Source: Achromobacter arsenitoxydans SY8
GTDB lineage: Bacteria > Pseudomonadota > Gammaproteobacteria > Burkholderiales > Burkholderiaceae_B
Reading direction: 5' to 3'
Assembly: GCF_000236785.1 (NCBI RefSeq)
Contig: NZ_AGUF01000081.1
Coordinates: forward strand, 1-51,306
Length of the DNA: 51,306 nucleotides
The position numbers and the translations under genes are program-made. Positions 44,526-51,306 of the stretch are shown here, piece after piece. The notes under the pieces are model-generated. The model was given only the letters and a program-made list of their open reading frames with translations. It was not told where the DNA came from and made no database searches. Each line of letters starts with the position of its first letter. Within the stretch, counting starts at the first letter, position 1.

Positions 44526-45680
44526 GTGGACTTGGAACTGACCGACGAGCAGCGCGCGTTCGCGCAGGCCGCGCGCGACTATGCCGAGGGCGAATTGGCC
44601 CCGAACGCCGCGCGCTGGGACGCCGAGGGCATTTTCCCCCGCGAGGCCTTCGCCCGGGCCGGCGAAATGGGCTTCTGCGGCATCTACGCCAGCGAGGACA
44701 TCGGCGGCCTGGGCCTGCCGCGCCTGGACGCCACCCTGGTGTTCGAGGAAATGGCGGCGGTCGACCCGTCCACCACGGCGTTCCTCACGATCCACAACAT
44801 GGCCGCCTGGATGGTCGGCAAGTGGGGCCAGCCGGCGCTGCGGGAAGCCTGGGGCCCCTTGCTCGCCAGCGGCGAAAAACTCGCGTCCTACTGCCTGACC
44901 GAGCCGGGCGCCGGGTCCGATGCGGCTTCCCTGTCCACGCGGGCGCAGCGCCAGGGCGACGGCTACGTCGTCAATGGCGCCAAGGCCTTCATCTCGGGCG
45001 GCGGCGACACGGACCTGCTGGTGGTGATGGCGCGCACCGGCGGCGAGGGCGCGGGCGGCATCAGCGCGTTCGCCATTCCCGCCGACAGCGAGGGCATCGG
45101 CTACGGCCGCAAGGAAGAAAAGATGGGCTGGAACAGCCAGTCCACGCGCCCCATCACGTTCGAGAACGTCCGCGTGCCGGCCGCGAACATGCTCGGCCAG
45201 GAAGGCGAAGGGTTCAAGATCGCCATGAAGGGCCTGGACGGCGGCCGCATCAACATCGGCACGTGTTCGGTGGGTGCGGCGCAGGGCGCGCTGGACGCCG
45301 CCCGCCGCTACATGGACGAGCGCCGCCAGTTCAACCGCCGGCTGGCCGAGTTCCAGGCCCTGCAGTTCAAGCTGGCGGACATGGCGACACACGTGGTGGC
45401 GGCCCGCCAGATGGTGCGCCTGGCGGCCTGCAAGCTGGACGCCGGGGCGCCCGATGCGGCGACCTACTGCGCGATGGCCAAGCGCTTCGCGACCGACATG
45501 GGCTTCCAGGTCTGCCTTGACGCGCAGCAGATCCATGGCGGCTACGGTTACCTGAAAGACTATCCCTTGGAGCGTCTGGTGCGCGATACTCGCGTTCATC
45601 AGATTCTGGAGGGCACCAACGAGATCATGCGCGTGATCATTGCCCGCCAATTGTTGGAAAAAGGAGCCGACATAAGATGA
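44526..45680 (+). CDS. Isobutyryl-CoA dehydrogenase (acyl-CoA dehydrogenase family)
   Basis: The 384-residue acyl-CoA dehydrogenase probably oxidises isobutyryl-CoA to methacrylyl-CoA in valine breakdown. It has YCLTEPGAGSDAASLSTRA (FAD contact, about 126-144), KAFISGGG, and KMGWNSQSTRPITFENVRVP. The catalytic Glu lies at about 362 in ILEGTNEIMRVIIARQLL, close to human ACAD8. GTG 44526 is the start, with AGGAGA eight bases upstream. The stop overlaps the hydrolase ATG (ATGA). The substrate is inferred from the two following genes. Confidence 0.92.
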   Translation: MDLELTDEQRAFAQAARDYAEGELAPNAARWDAEGIFPREAFARAGEMGFCGIYASEDIGGLGLPRLDATLVFEEMAAVDPSTTAFLTIHNMAAWMVGKWGQPALREAWGPLLASGEKLASYCLTEPGAGSDAASLSTRAQRQGDGYVVNGAKAFISGGGDTDLLVVMARTGGEGAGGISAFAIPADSEGIGYGRKEEKMGWNSQSTRPITFENVRVPAANMLGQEGEGFKIAMKGLDGGRINIGTCSVGAAQGALDAARRYMDERRQFNRRLAEFQALQFKLADMATHVVAARQMVRLAACKLDAGAPDAATYCAMAKRFATDMGFQVCLDAQQIHGGYGYLKDYPLERLVRDTRVHQILEGTNEIMRVIIARQLLEKGADIR

Positions 45681-46852
45681 ATGCACCGGTGTTGTTCGAA
45701 GAAAGGTCCGCCGCCAATGGCATGCGTTTCGGAATCGCGACGCTGAACGCGCCGCAGACCCTGAACGGCCTGTCGCTGGAAATGGTGGACCTGCTGGCGG
45801 ATCGCCTGGACGCCTGGGCCCGTGATCCCGGCGTCGCCCTGGTGGTGCTGCAGGGCGCGGGTGAAAAAGCGTTCTGCGCCGGCGGCGACCTGCACGGCCT
45901 GTACCGCAGCATGACCGAGAACGCGGGCAAGCCCGGCTGGCGCAACGACTATGCGCGCCGTTTCTTCGAGCACGAATACCGGCTGGACTACCGCATTCAC
46001 ACGTATCCGAAACCCGTGCTGTGCTGGGGCAACGGCATCGTCATGGGCGGGGGCATCGGCCTGATGATGGGCGCGAGCCACCGCGTCGTCAGCGAGACTT
46101 CGCGCCTGGCCATGCCGGAAGTGTCGATCGGCCTGTTCCCGGATGTGGGGGGCAGTTGGCTGCTCAACCGCATGCCGGGCCGCAGCGGCGTGTTCCTGGC
46201 GCTGACGGGCGCGCAGCTCAACACGTCCGACGCATTCTTCGCGGGCCTGGCGGACTTCCGCCTGGACCAGGCGGACTGGCCGGCGCTGCTGGCGTCGCTG
46301 CAAGAGCAGCCCTGGGCGGGCCAGGCTAGCGGCGGCGCCGAAGACGCGATCCCGCCGCGCTCCATCAACGACGGCCTGCTGCGCCGTGCGCTCACGGCGC
46401 TGGAGCCGCGCACGCCGCTTGAGCCCGGCCCGCTGCGCCAGCATTCGTTCCAGATCAACAGTCTGTGCAACGGCAACCGGCTGGACGACATTTACGAAGA
46501 ACTGGCCCTGCTGAAGGACCACGAGGATCCGTGGCTTTCGCGCGCGGCCAAGACGATGCTGGCGGGCTCGCCGGGATCGGTGCGCCTGGCCTTCGCGCTG
46601 CAGCAGCGCACGCGCCTGCGCTCGCTGGACGACGTGTTCCGCGTCGAATACATCGCCGCGCTGGCCTGCACCTCGCATGGCGATTTTGCCGAGGGCATTC
46701 GCGCGCTGCTGGTCGACAAGGACAAGAATCCGCGCTGGAATCCGGCCGTCATAGACATGGCGACGGACGCCTGGGTGCAGAAGTTCTTTGAAGAGCCTTG
46801 GCCCGAGGGCGAGCCGCATCCGCTGGCCGACCTGGGCCAGGAAGGGCGCTGA
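45677..46852 (+). CDS. 3-hydroxyisobutyryl-CoA hydrolase (enoyl-CoA hydratase family)
   Basis: This crotonase-superfamily protein of 391 residues is longer than simple enoyl-CoA hydratases and of the 3-hydroxyisobutyryl-CoA hydrolase type. It has GAGEKAFCAGGDLHGLY (about 55-71, CoA oxyanion region), GNGIVMGGGIGLMMGASHR, and PEVSIGLFPDVGGSWLLNR with the catalytic Glu and Asp. The roughly 150-residue C-terminal extension includes SRAAKTMLAGSPGSVRLAF. It releases 3-hydroxyisobutyrate from its CoA ester, feeding MmsB. The start overlaps the dehydrogenase stop. Confidence 0.93.
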   Translation: MNAPVLFEERSAANGMRFGIATLNAPQTLNGLSLEMVDLLADRLDAWARDPGVALVVLQGAGEKAFCAGGDLHGLYRSMTENAGKPGWRNDYARRFFEHEYRLDYRIHTYPKPVLCWGNGIVMGGGIGLMMGASHRVVSETSRLAMPEVSIGLFPDVGGSWLLNRMPGRSGVFLALTGAQLNTSDAFFAGLADFRLDQADWPALLASLQEQPWAGQASGGAEDAIPPRSINDGLLRRALTALEPRTPLEPGPLRQHSFQINSLCNGNRLDDIYEELALLKDHEDPWLSRAAKTMLAGSPGSVRLAFALQQRTRLRSLDDVFRVEYIAALACTSHGDFAEGIRALLVDKDKNPRWNPAVIDMATDAWVQKFFEEPWPEGEPHPLADLGQEGR

Positions 46853-46858
46853 TACGCC

Positions 46859-46879
46859 GGCCGGCCCGCCGGGCCGGCC
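46859..46879 (+). terminator. Perfect nine-pair GC hairpin between the hydrolase and mmsB genes
   Basis: GGCCGGCCC (46859-46867) and GGGCCGGCC (46871-46879) pair perfectly around a three-base loop, seven bases after the hydrolase stop. No T run follows. It may be a processing or mRNA-stabilising hairpin, or reduce expression between the first two genes and mmsB. Confidence 0.4.
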
Positions 46880-46941
46880 ACCCGTCGCGCAGATCACGAT
46901 GAATCCATACCTACAGCAATAGCAACAGGAGACAAAACATC

Positions 46942-47832
46942 ATGAGCAGCATCGCGTTTATCGGTTTGGGCAACATGGGCGCGCCCATGGCATTGAATCT
47001 GGTCAAGGCCGGCCACAGCCTGAAGGTGTTCGATCTGGTGCCGGCAGCCGTCAAGCTGCTGACCGACGCCGGCGCCGCCGCGGCGGCGTCCGCGTCCGAA
47101 GCGGTGCAGGGCGCCGAGGTCGTGATCTCGATGCTGCCGGCCAGCAAGCATGTCGAAGGCCTGTACCTGGGCGAAGACCTGCTGGGCAAGATCCCGTCCA
47201 GCGCCCTGGTCATCGAATGCAGCACCATCGCGCCGGATTCGGCGCGCAAGGTGGCGCAGGCGGCCGACGTGCGCGGCATCGCCATGATCGACGCGCCGGT
47301 TTCGGGCGGCACCGGCGGCGCGGCCGCGGGCACGCTGACGTTCATCGTCGGGGGCGCGGCGGCCTCGCTGGAGCGCGCGCGTCCGGTGCTGGAAAAGATG
47401 GGCAAGAACATCTTCCACGCGGGCCCGGCCGGCGCCGGCCAGGTGGCCAAGATCTGCAACAACATGCTGCTCGGCATCCTGATGGCCGGCACGTCCGAAG
47501 CGCTGGCGCTGGGCGTGGCCAACGGCCTGGATCCCAAGGTGCTGTCGGACATCATCGCCAAGAGTTCGGGCCGCAACTGGGCCACCGAACTCTACAACCC
47601 CTGGCCGGGCGTCATGGAGCACGCGCCGGCCTCCAAGGGATACGCGGGCGGTTTCGGCGTGGACCTGATGCTCAAGGACCTGGGCCTGGCGGCCGAGGCG
47701 GCGCTGGCGGCGCGCGCCTCCATCCCGCTGGGCGAACTGGCGCGCAACCTGTATTCGCTGCATAGCTCGGGCGGATCCGGCAAGCTGGACTTCTCCAGCA
47801 TCGTCAACCTGGTCAAGCGCGAGCAGGACTGA
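46942..47832 (+). CDS. mmsB: 3-hydroxyisobutyrate dehydrogenase
   Basis: MmsB oxidises 3-hydroxyisobutyrate to methylmalonate semialdehyde with NAD. The 296-residue protein has the Rossmann motif FIGLGNMGAPMALNLVKAGH (residues about 5-24), the substrate-binding DAPVSGGTGGAAAGTL (about 117-132), and GAGQVAKICNNMLLG, whose Lys is catalytic. AGGAGA precedes the ATG by nine bases. The next enzyme of the pathway (MmsA) is not encoded in the window. The thioesterase gene follows after one base. Confidence 0.95.
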   Translation: MSSIAFIGLGNMGAPMALNLVKAGHSLKVFDLVPAAVKLLTDAGAAAAASASEAVQGAEVVISMLPASKHVEGLYLGEDLLGKIPSSALVIECSTIAPDSARKVAQAADVRGIAMIDAPVSGGTGGAAAGTLTFIVGGAAASLERARPVLEKMGKNIFHAGPAGAGQVAKICNNMLLGILMAGTSEALALGVANGLDPKVLSDIIAKSSGRNWATELYNPWPGVMEHAPASKGYAGGFGVDLMLKDLGLAAEAALAARASIPLGELARNLYSLHSSGGSGKLDFSSIVNLVKREQD

Positions 47833-47833
47833 C

Positions 47834-48271
47834 GTGGCGGCCGACCAGACCTCTGTGGACCCGGCCGGACGGGTCCGCGCCAGCTTCGACCAGCAGAGCA
47901 TCATGGCGCTGCTGGGCGCCAAGCTGGACGTGGTGGAGCCGGGCAGGGTGGACATCGTCCTGCCCTACCGTGCCGATCTCTGCCAGCAGAACGGCTTCCT
48001 GCATGCGGGGATTTCCACCACCATCGCCGATAGCGCGGGCGGCTACGCCGCCTTCACGCTGTTCGGAGCGGGCGAGGACGTGCTGACGTCCGAGTTCAAG
48101 ATGAACTTCCTGGCGCCAGCCAAGGGCGACCGTTTCGTGGCCAGCGGGCGCGTGGTCAAGCCCGGCAAGCGCCTTTCGGTCTGCCAGGTGGAAATGCATG
48201 CGTACGATGGCGAGCAGGCTACGCTTTGCGTGATAGGCTTGCTCACCGCGGTCCGCGTGACGCCGCGATGA
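47834..48271 (+). CDS. PaaI family hotdog thioesterase
   Basis: The 145-residue single hotdog domain starts VAADQTSVDPAG at GTG 47834, directly after the mmsB stop. Family features are the YRADLCQQNGFLHAGISTTIADSAGGYAAF segment (about 40-70), with HAG and the catalytic Asp, and FKMNFLAPAKGDRFVASGRVV. These enzymes hydrolyse acyl-CoA esters. In this operon it may recycle CoA from intermediates such as methacrylyl-CoA or its adducts, but that is inferred. Confidence 0.9.
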   Translation: MAADQTSVDPAGRVRASFDQQSIMALLGAKLDVVEPGRVDIVLPYRADLCQQNGFLHAGISTTIADSAGGYAAFTLFGAGEDVLTSEFKMNFLAPAKGDRFVASGRVVKPGKRLSVCQVEMHAYDGEQATLCVIGLLTAVRVTPR

Positions 48272-48347
48272 ATTGCATGCGCGGCGCGTCGGGCCAACCG
48301 GCCCGGCGCGCCGCGTGGCTGTCGCGTGTTGCATGGATGTACCGGCA

Positions 48348-49037
48348 ATGCCAGCAAAAGAACATCATCGGATTTTTCGCAGCAACTGGCTGCGCGCCGC
48401 GGTGCTGGGCGCAAACGACGGCATCGTTTCCACCGCCAGCCTGATCACCGGCGTGGCGGCGGCCCAGGCCTCGCACGGGGCCATCCTGACCTCCGGCCTG
48501 GCGGGTCTGGTCGCGGGGGCGCTGTCGATGGCGGCGGGAGAATACGTGTCGGTGCGCACCCAGGCCGACACCGAAGCCGCCGACCTGCGCCTGGAACAGC
48601 GATCGCTCAAGCGCAATTCCGTCGAGGAACTGGCCGAACTCATTGATATCTACGTGGCCCGCGGGCTGACGCGCGACCTCGCGGAGCAGGTGGCGCGTCA
48701 GCTGACCAGCCACGACGCGCTGGACGCGCATGCGCGCGACGAACTCGGCATCTCCATCCATAACCGCGCGCGGCCTGTGCAGGCCGCGGTGGCGTCGGCC
48801 GCGTCGTTCGCGGCAGGCGCCATGGTGCCGCTGGCCGTGGCGGCCGTCTCGCCCGGGCCGCACCTGATCGGCTGGGTCATCGGGGCGTCGGTGCTGTGCC
48901 TGGCGTCCCTGGGGGCCATGGCCGCCAAGGCAGGGGGCGCGCCCAGGCTGCCAGCCGCGCTGCGCGTGACCGTGCTGGGCGCGGCCGCGATGGCTGTGAC
49001 GGCTGGCGTGGGAGCGCTGTTCGGCGTGGCCGTCTAG
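48348..49037 (+). CDS. VIT1/CCC1-type metal transporter family protein
   Basis: The roughly 229-residue protein starts MPAKEHHRIFRSNWLRAAVLGANDGIVS (residues about 1-28) and has the VIT family features. These are LGANDGIVSTASLITGVA in the first helix, LAGLVAGALSMAAGEYVSVRTQ in the second, a charged cytoplasmic segment (LKRNSVEELAELIDIYVARGL) and three C-terminal helices. Relatives export iron or manganese, and the metal here is unknown. An in-frame ATG five codons upstream (48333) is an alternative start; neither has a clear ribosome site. Confidence 0.92.
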   Translation: MPAKEHHRIFRSNWLRAAVLGANDGIVSTASLITGVAAAQASHGAILTSGLAGLVAGALSMAAGEYVSVRTQADTEAADLRLEQRSLKRNSVEELAELIDIYVARGLTRDLAEQVARQLTSHDALDAHARDELGISIHNRARPVQAAVASAASFAAGAMVPLAVAAVSPGPHLIGWVIGASVLCLASLGAMAAKAGGAPRLPAALRVTVLGAAAMAVTAGVGALFGVAV

Positions 49038-49109
49038 GGCCGGCGCCAGGCGGCCTGCGGAGCGAATGGGCCCCGGGTTGCAGCGACCGCCCGAAGAACG
49101 GGCCCAGGT

Positions 49110-50114
49110 TCAATCGGGGGTGATGGAATAGGGCAGCGGCGCGGCGGCGATGCGGGGGCCATCGACGGCGCTCAGCCGCAGATCGCCTTCCGGCAGCGCG
49201 GCCAGGGTGGTTTCGAACAGCACCGACACCACGCCCTGGTCGTTGGCCGCCTGCACTACTCGGCCGATGGCTTCGCCGGGCTGCGCCGCGTCGAACACGT
49301 CCACGCCGGCCAGCGCCGGGCCCTGCAGGCTGGCGTCGGCGATGGTGCCGAACGCCATGCGCCGCTTGACGGTGCCGCGATAGTGGCTGCGCGCCACGAC
49401 TTCCTGGCCGGGATAACAGCCCTTGGTGAAGCTGACGCCCTGGATCAGGTCCAGGTTGACGGTCTGCGGAATGAAGACGTCCTGTGTGGCGGCGCCGATC
49501 CACGGAATGCCGGCGGCCAGGTCGGCCGCTTGCCAGTGTTCAGCAGAGGCCAGGCCCAGCGTCTGGGCCAGTGCGGCCGACTGTTCGAGTTGCGCGTCGG
49601 ACGCTATCCACCACCAGCGCAGGCGCTCGTCCGCGGAGGGCGCCGCGATCCAGGTGCCGGACGGCAGGTCCGTGCGCTGCCAGACCGCGCGGGGCAGCGC
49701 GCCTGCCGCGGCTTCCAGCGCGGCCGCCTGCTCGGGCGTGGCCTGGACGCCAGCCACGTGTAGCGGCACGGCGGCCAGCTTGACCTTGGCGCGCAGCACG
49801 AACATCGACAGGCGCTTCACCAGCGCCTGGGACAGGTCCTGACGGACCATGCCGTAGAACTGAGGGGCGTCGTCCGAGTCTGCCGCGGCGCCGCGCCACA
49901 TTACCAATGTGGCCAGCAGGCGGCCCTTGGCGGTGCAATAGCCGGCCAGTCGGGCGGCGTCGGCGGGCAGGCCCGTGACGTCCTGCGTGAGCTGGCCGTG
50001 CAGAAAGGTCAGGGCGTCGGCGCCGGTTGCGGTGAAGACCGTCAGGTCTTCCAGGGGCGCGCATTGCGCGCAACCTTCGGCGCGAACGGGGATCGAAGCA
50101 TAAAAGGCGTGCAT
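49110..50114 (-). CDS. ygfZ: YgfZ/GcvT-domain folate-binding protein (iron-sulfur cluster maturation)
   Basis: YgfZ helps assemble or repair some Fe-S enzymes (such as MiaB) using tetrahydrofolate. The 334-residue protein has the GcvT-like fold with TGADALTFLHGQLTQDV (about 30-46), GYCTAKGRLLATLVMWR, and the diagnostic KGCYPGQEVVARSHYRG (about 229-245) whose Cys is essential in the family. It converges with the VIT gene (72-base gap). It is divergent from mltG, with 153 bases between starts. Confidence 0.95.
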   Translation of the reverse strand: MHAFYASIPVRAEGCAQCAPLEDLTVFTATGADALTFLHGQLTQDVTGLPADAARLAGYCTAKGRLLATLVMWRGAAADSDDAPQFYGMVRQDLSQALVKRLSMFVLRAKVKLAAVPLHVAGVQATPEQAAALEAAAGALPRAVWQRTDLPSGTWIAAPSADERLRWWWIASDAQLEQSAALAQTLGLASAEHWQAADLAAGIPWIGAATQDVFIPQTVNLDLIQGVSFTKGCYPGQEVVARSHYRGTVKRRMAFGTIADASLQGPALAGVDVFDAAQPGEAIGRVVQAANDQGVVSVLFETTLAALPEGDLRLSAVDGPRIAAAPLPYSITPD

Positions 50115-50267
50115 GGCGGCGGACTTATCGCGTCATCAAAGTGCTGATGATAGCCGTGTTCTCCCGCCGTCCCGGCCATGTCCCCGCTGCGCAAAGGGGT
50201 GCGCGGCGCGATCCGGCCCTTGTTGTGGCCCGGCAAGGCCCCGCGATCCATTAAACTTCCGACACTT

Positions 50268-51306
50268 ATGAAGAAGCGACTCCGAAATTTCGTCTTGTGG
50301 TTCTTTCTGCTCATCGTGCTGGCCGCCGCCGCGGCGGTGGGCGGAGCCTGGAGCTGGATGCACCGTCCCATCGCCCTGTCGGCCGACAGGATCGACTTCG
50401 TGGTGGATCCGGGCAGCAGCCCGCGCACCGTCGCGCGCGCGCTCAACGCGGCAGGGGTTCCCATCTGGGAACCCGGTTTTGTCTGGATGGCGCGCCTGTC
50501 CGAACGCGACAAGCTGATGAAGGCGGGCGGATACCAGGCCATCAACGGCGATACGCCCTGGCTGCTGCTTGAGCGCCTGGCGCGCGGCGACATGACGCAG
50601 CGCCAGATCACCTTCCTGGAAGGCTGGACGTACCGCCAGATCCGCCAGGCGCTGCGCGAGAATCCCGACGTCAAACAGACGCTGGGGGACACCAGCGATG
50701 AAGCGCTGATGGAACGCCTGGGGTCGGACATCAAGCATCCCGAGGGCATGTTCTTCCCGGACACGTATGTCTTCACGCCCGGCAGCACCGATTACGAACT
50801 GCTGCGCCGCGCCTATCAGGAAGGCCAGCGCATCCTGGCCGACACCTGGGACAAGCGCCAGCCGGACGTGGCCGTCGCCACGCCCTATGAAGCGCTGGTG
50901 CTGGCGTCCATCATTGAAAAGGAAACCGGCCATGGTCCGGACCGCCGGCGCGTGTCCGGCGTGTTCACCAACCGGCTGAAGATCGGCATGCTGCTGCAGA
51001 CCGACCCCACCGTGATCTACGGCATGGGCGACGCCTACCAGGGCCGGATCCGCAAGCGCGACCTGCAGACCGACACGCCCTGGAACACCTACACGCGCCC
51101 GGGCCTGCCGCCCACGCCGATCGCGGCCCCGGGCCGCGCGGCGCTGCTGGCGGCGGTGCAGCCCGAGCAGCACAAATTCCTCTTTTTCGTGGCGCGGGGC
51201 AACGGGACCAGCGAGTTCTCGGTGAACCTGTCGGAACACAACCGCAACGTTTCCCGCTATATCCTCGGACAGGGCCAGCGCAGCGCGCCGGCGGCGGCGC
51301 CCGCAG
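50268..51306 (+). CDS. mltG: Endolytic transglycosylase MltG (3' end beyond the window)
   Basis: MltG cleaves nascent peptidoglycan strands and sets glycan length. The frame runs from the ATG at 50268 to the window end without a stop, 346 codons of roughly 350. It shows a basic N-terminus and one membrane helix (about 8-28), then a LysM-like region (FVVDPGSSPRTVARALNAAGV). The YceG-like catalytic domain has HPEGMFFPDTYVFTPGS, SIIEKETG with catalytic Glu at about 217, and LLQTDPTVIYG and PIAAPGRAALLAAV. The Ala/Pro-rich visible C-terminus suggests the end is close. Confidence 0.95.
   Translation, partial: MKKRLRNFVLWFFLLIVLAAAAAVGGAWSWMHRPIALSADRIDFVVDPGSSPRTVARALNAAGVPIWEPGFVWMARLSERDKLMKAGGYQAINGDTPWLLLERLARGDMTQRQITFLEGWTYRQIRQALRENPDVKQTLGDTSDEALMERLGSDIKHPEGMFFPDTYVFTPGSTDYELLRRAYQEGQRILADTWDKRQPDVAVATPYEALVLASIIEKETGHGPDRRRVSGVFTNRLKIGMLLQTDPTVIYGMGDAYQGRIRKRDLQTDTPWNTYTRPGLPPTPIAAPGRAALLAAVQPEQHKFLFFVARGNGTSEFSVNLSEHNRNVSRYILGQGQRSAPAAAPA

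Overview
The window is about 65% GC, gene-dense and chromosomal. Protein families and gene order point to a betaproteobacterium of the order Burkholderiales, family Alcaligenaceae, most like Achromobacter or Bordetella. The support is a Bug-type tctC solute-binding protein, the flaG-fliD-fliS-fliT set, the rpsB-to-rnhB block without dnaE, the smpB/ratA/rnfH trio and the glnD-map-rpsB junction. The genus is inferred, not proven. I see no rRNA, tRNA, CRISPR array, insertion sequence, prophage or recombinase.

Layout. (1) 1-3262, minus strand: flagellar filament-cap and chaperone operon flaG-fliD-fliS-fliT followed by a fliK-like gene cut by the window start, read from a candidate sigma-28 promoter. 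(2) 3310-7915: an accessory catabolic cluster with an iclR regulator (plus) facing a minus-strand operon cupin / Bug binding protein / CaiB-type CoA-transferase / acyl-CoA dehydrogenase. (3) 8080-12281, plus: folC, a SPOR-domain protein, cvpA, purF, closed by a strong terminator. (4) 12352-17678, minus: YgjP-type metallopeptidase, dsbB, marC, glnD, map. (5) 17679-18620: a 942-base region with no credible gene but several strong inverted repeats. (6) 18621-34774, plus: rpsB, tsf, pyrH, frr, uppS, cdsA, dxr, rseP, bamA, skp, lpxD, fabZ, lpxA, lpxB, rnhB, an rRNA/tRNA methyltransferase and a small lipoprotein. This block joins translation, isoprenoid carrier and phospholipid synthesis, outer-membrane protein assembly and lipid A synthesis. 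(7) Divergent ppsR (minus) and ppsA (plus): phosphoenolpyruvate synthase and its regulatory kinase/phosphatase. (8) 38361-40048, minus: AraC-Ogt fusion DNA-repair protein and a class I glutamine amidotransferase. (9) 40215-42885, plus: NfeD-like protein, SPFH/QmcA protein, membrane diguanylate cyclase. (10) smpB (minus) divergent from ratA-rnfH (plus). (11) 44526-48271, plus: valine-degradation operon (isobutyryl-CoA dehydrogenase, 3-hydroxyisobutyryl-CoA hydrolase, mmsB) plus a thioesterase, preceded by a LiuR-like operator. (12) VIT-family transporter, ygfZ (minus), and the start of mltG, cut by the window end.

Most of the window is conserved core genome. The parts that deserve a second look are the IclR catabolic cluster, whose acyl-CoA dehydrogenase lacks the usual catalytic EGT motif, and the structured map-rpsB intergenic region with a three-way-junction-like fold. 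Others are the 9-G tract before the metallopeptidase, the LiuR-like site, and the sigma-28 promoter that resets the flaG start. I found no convincing previously undescribed multi-gene system.
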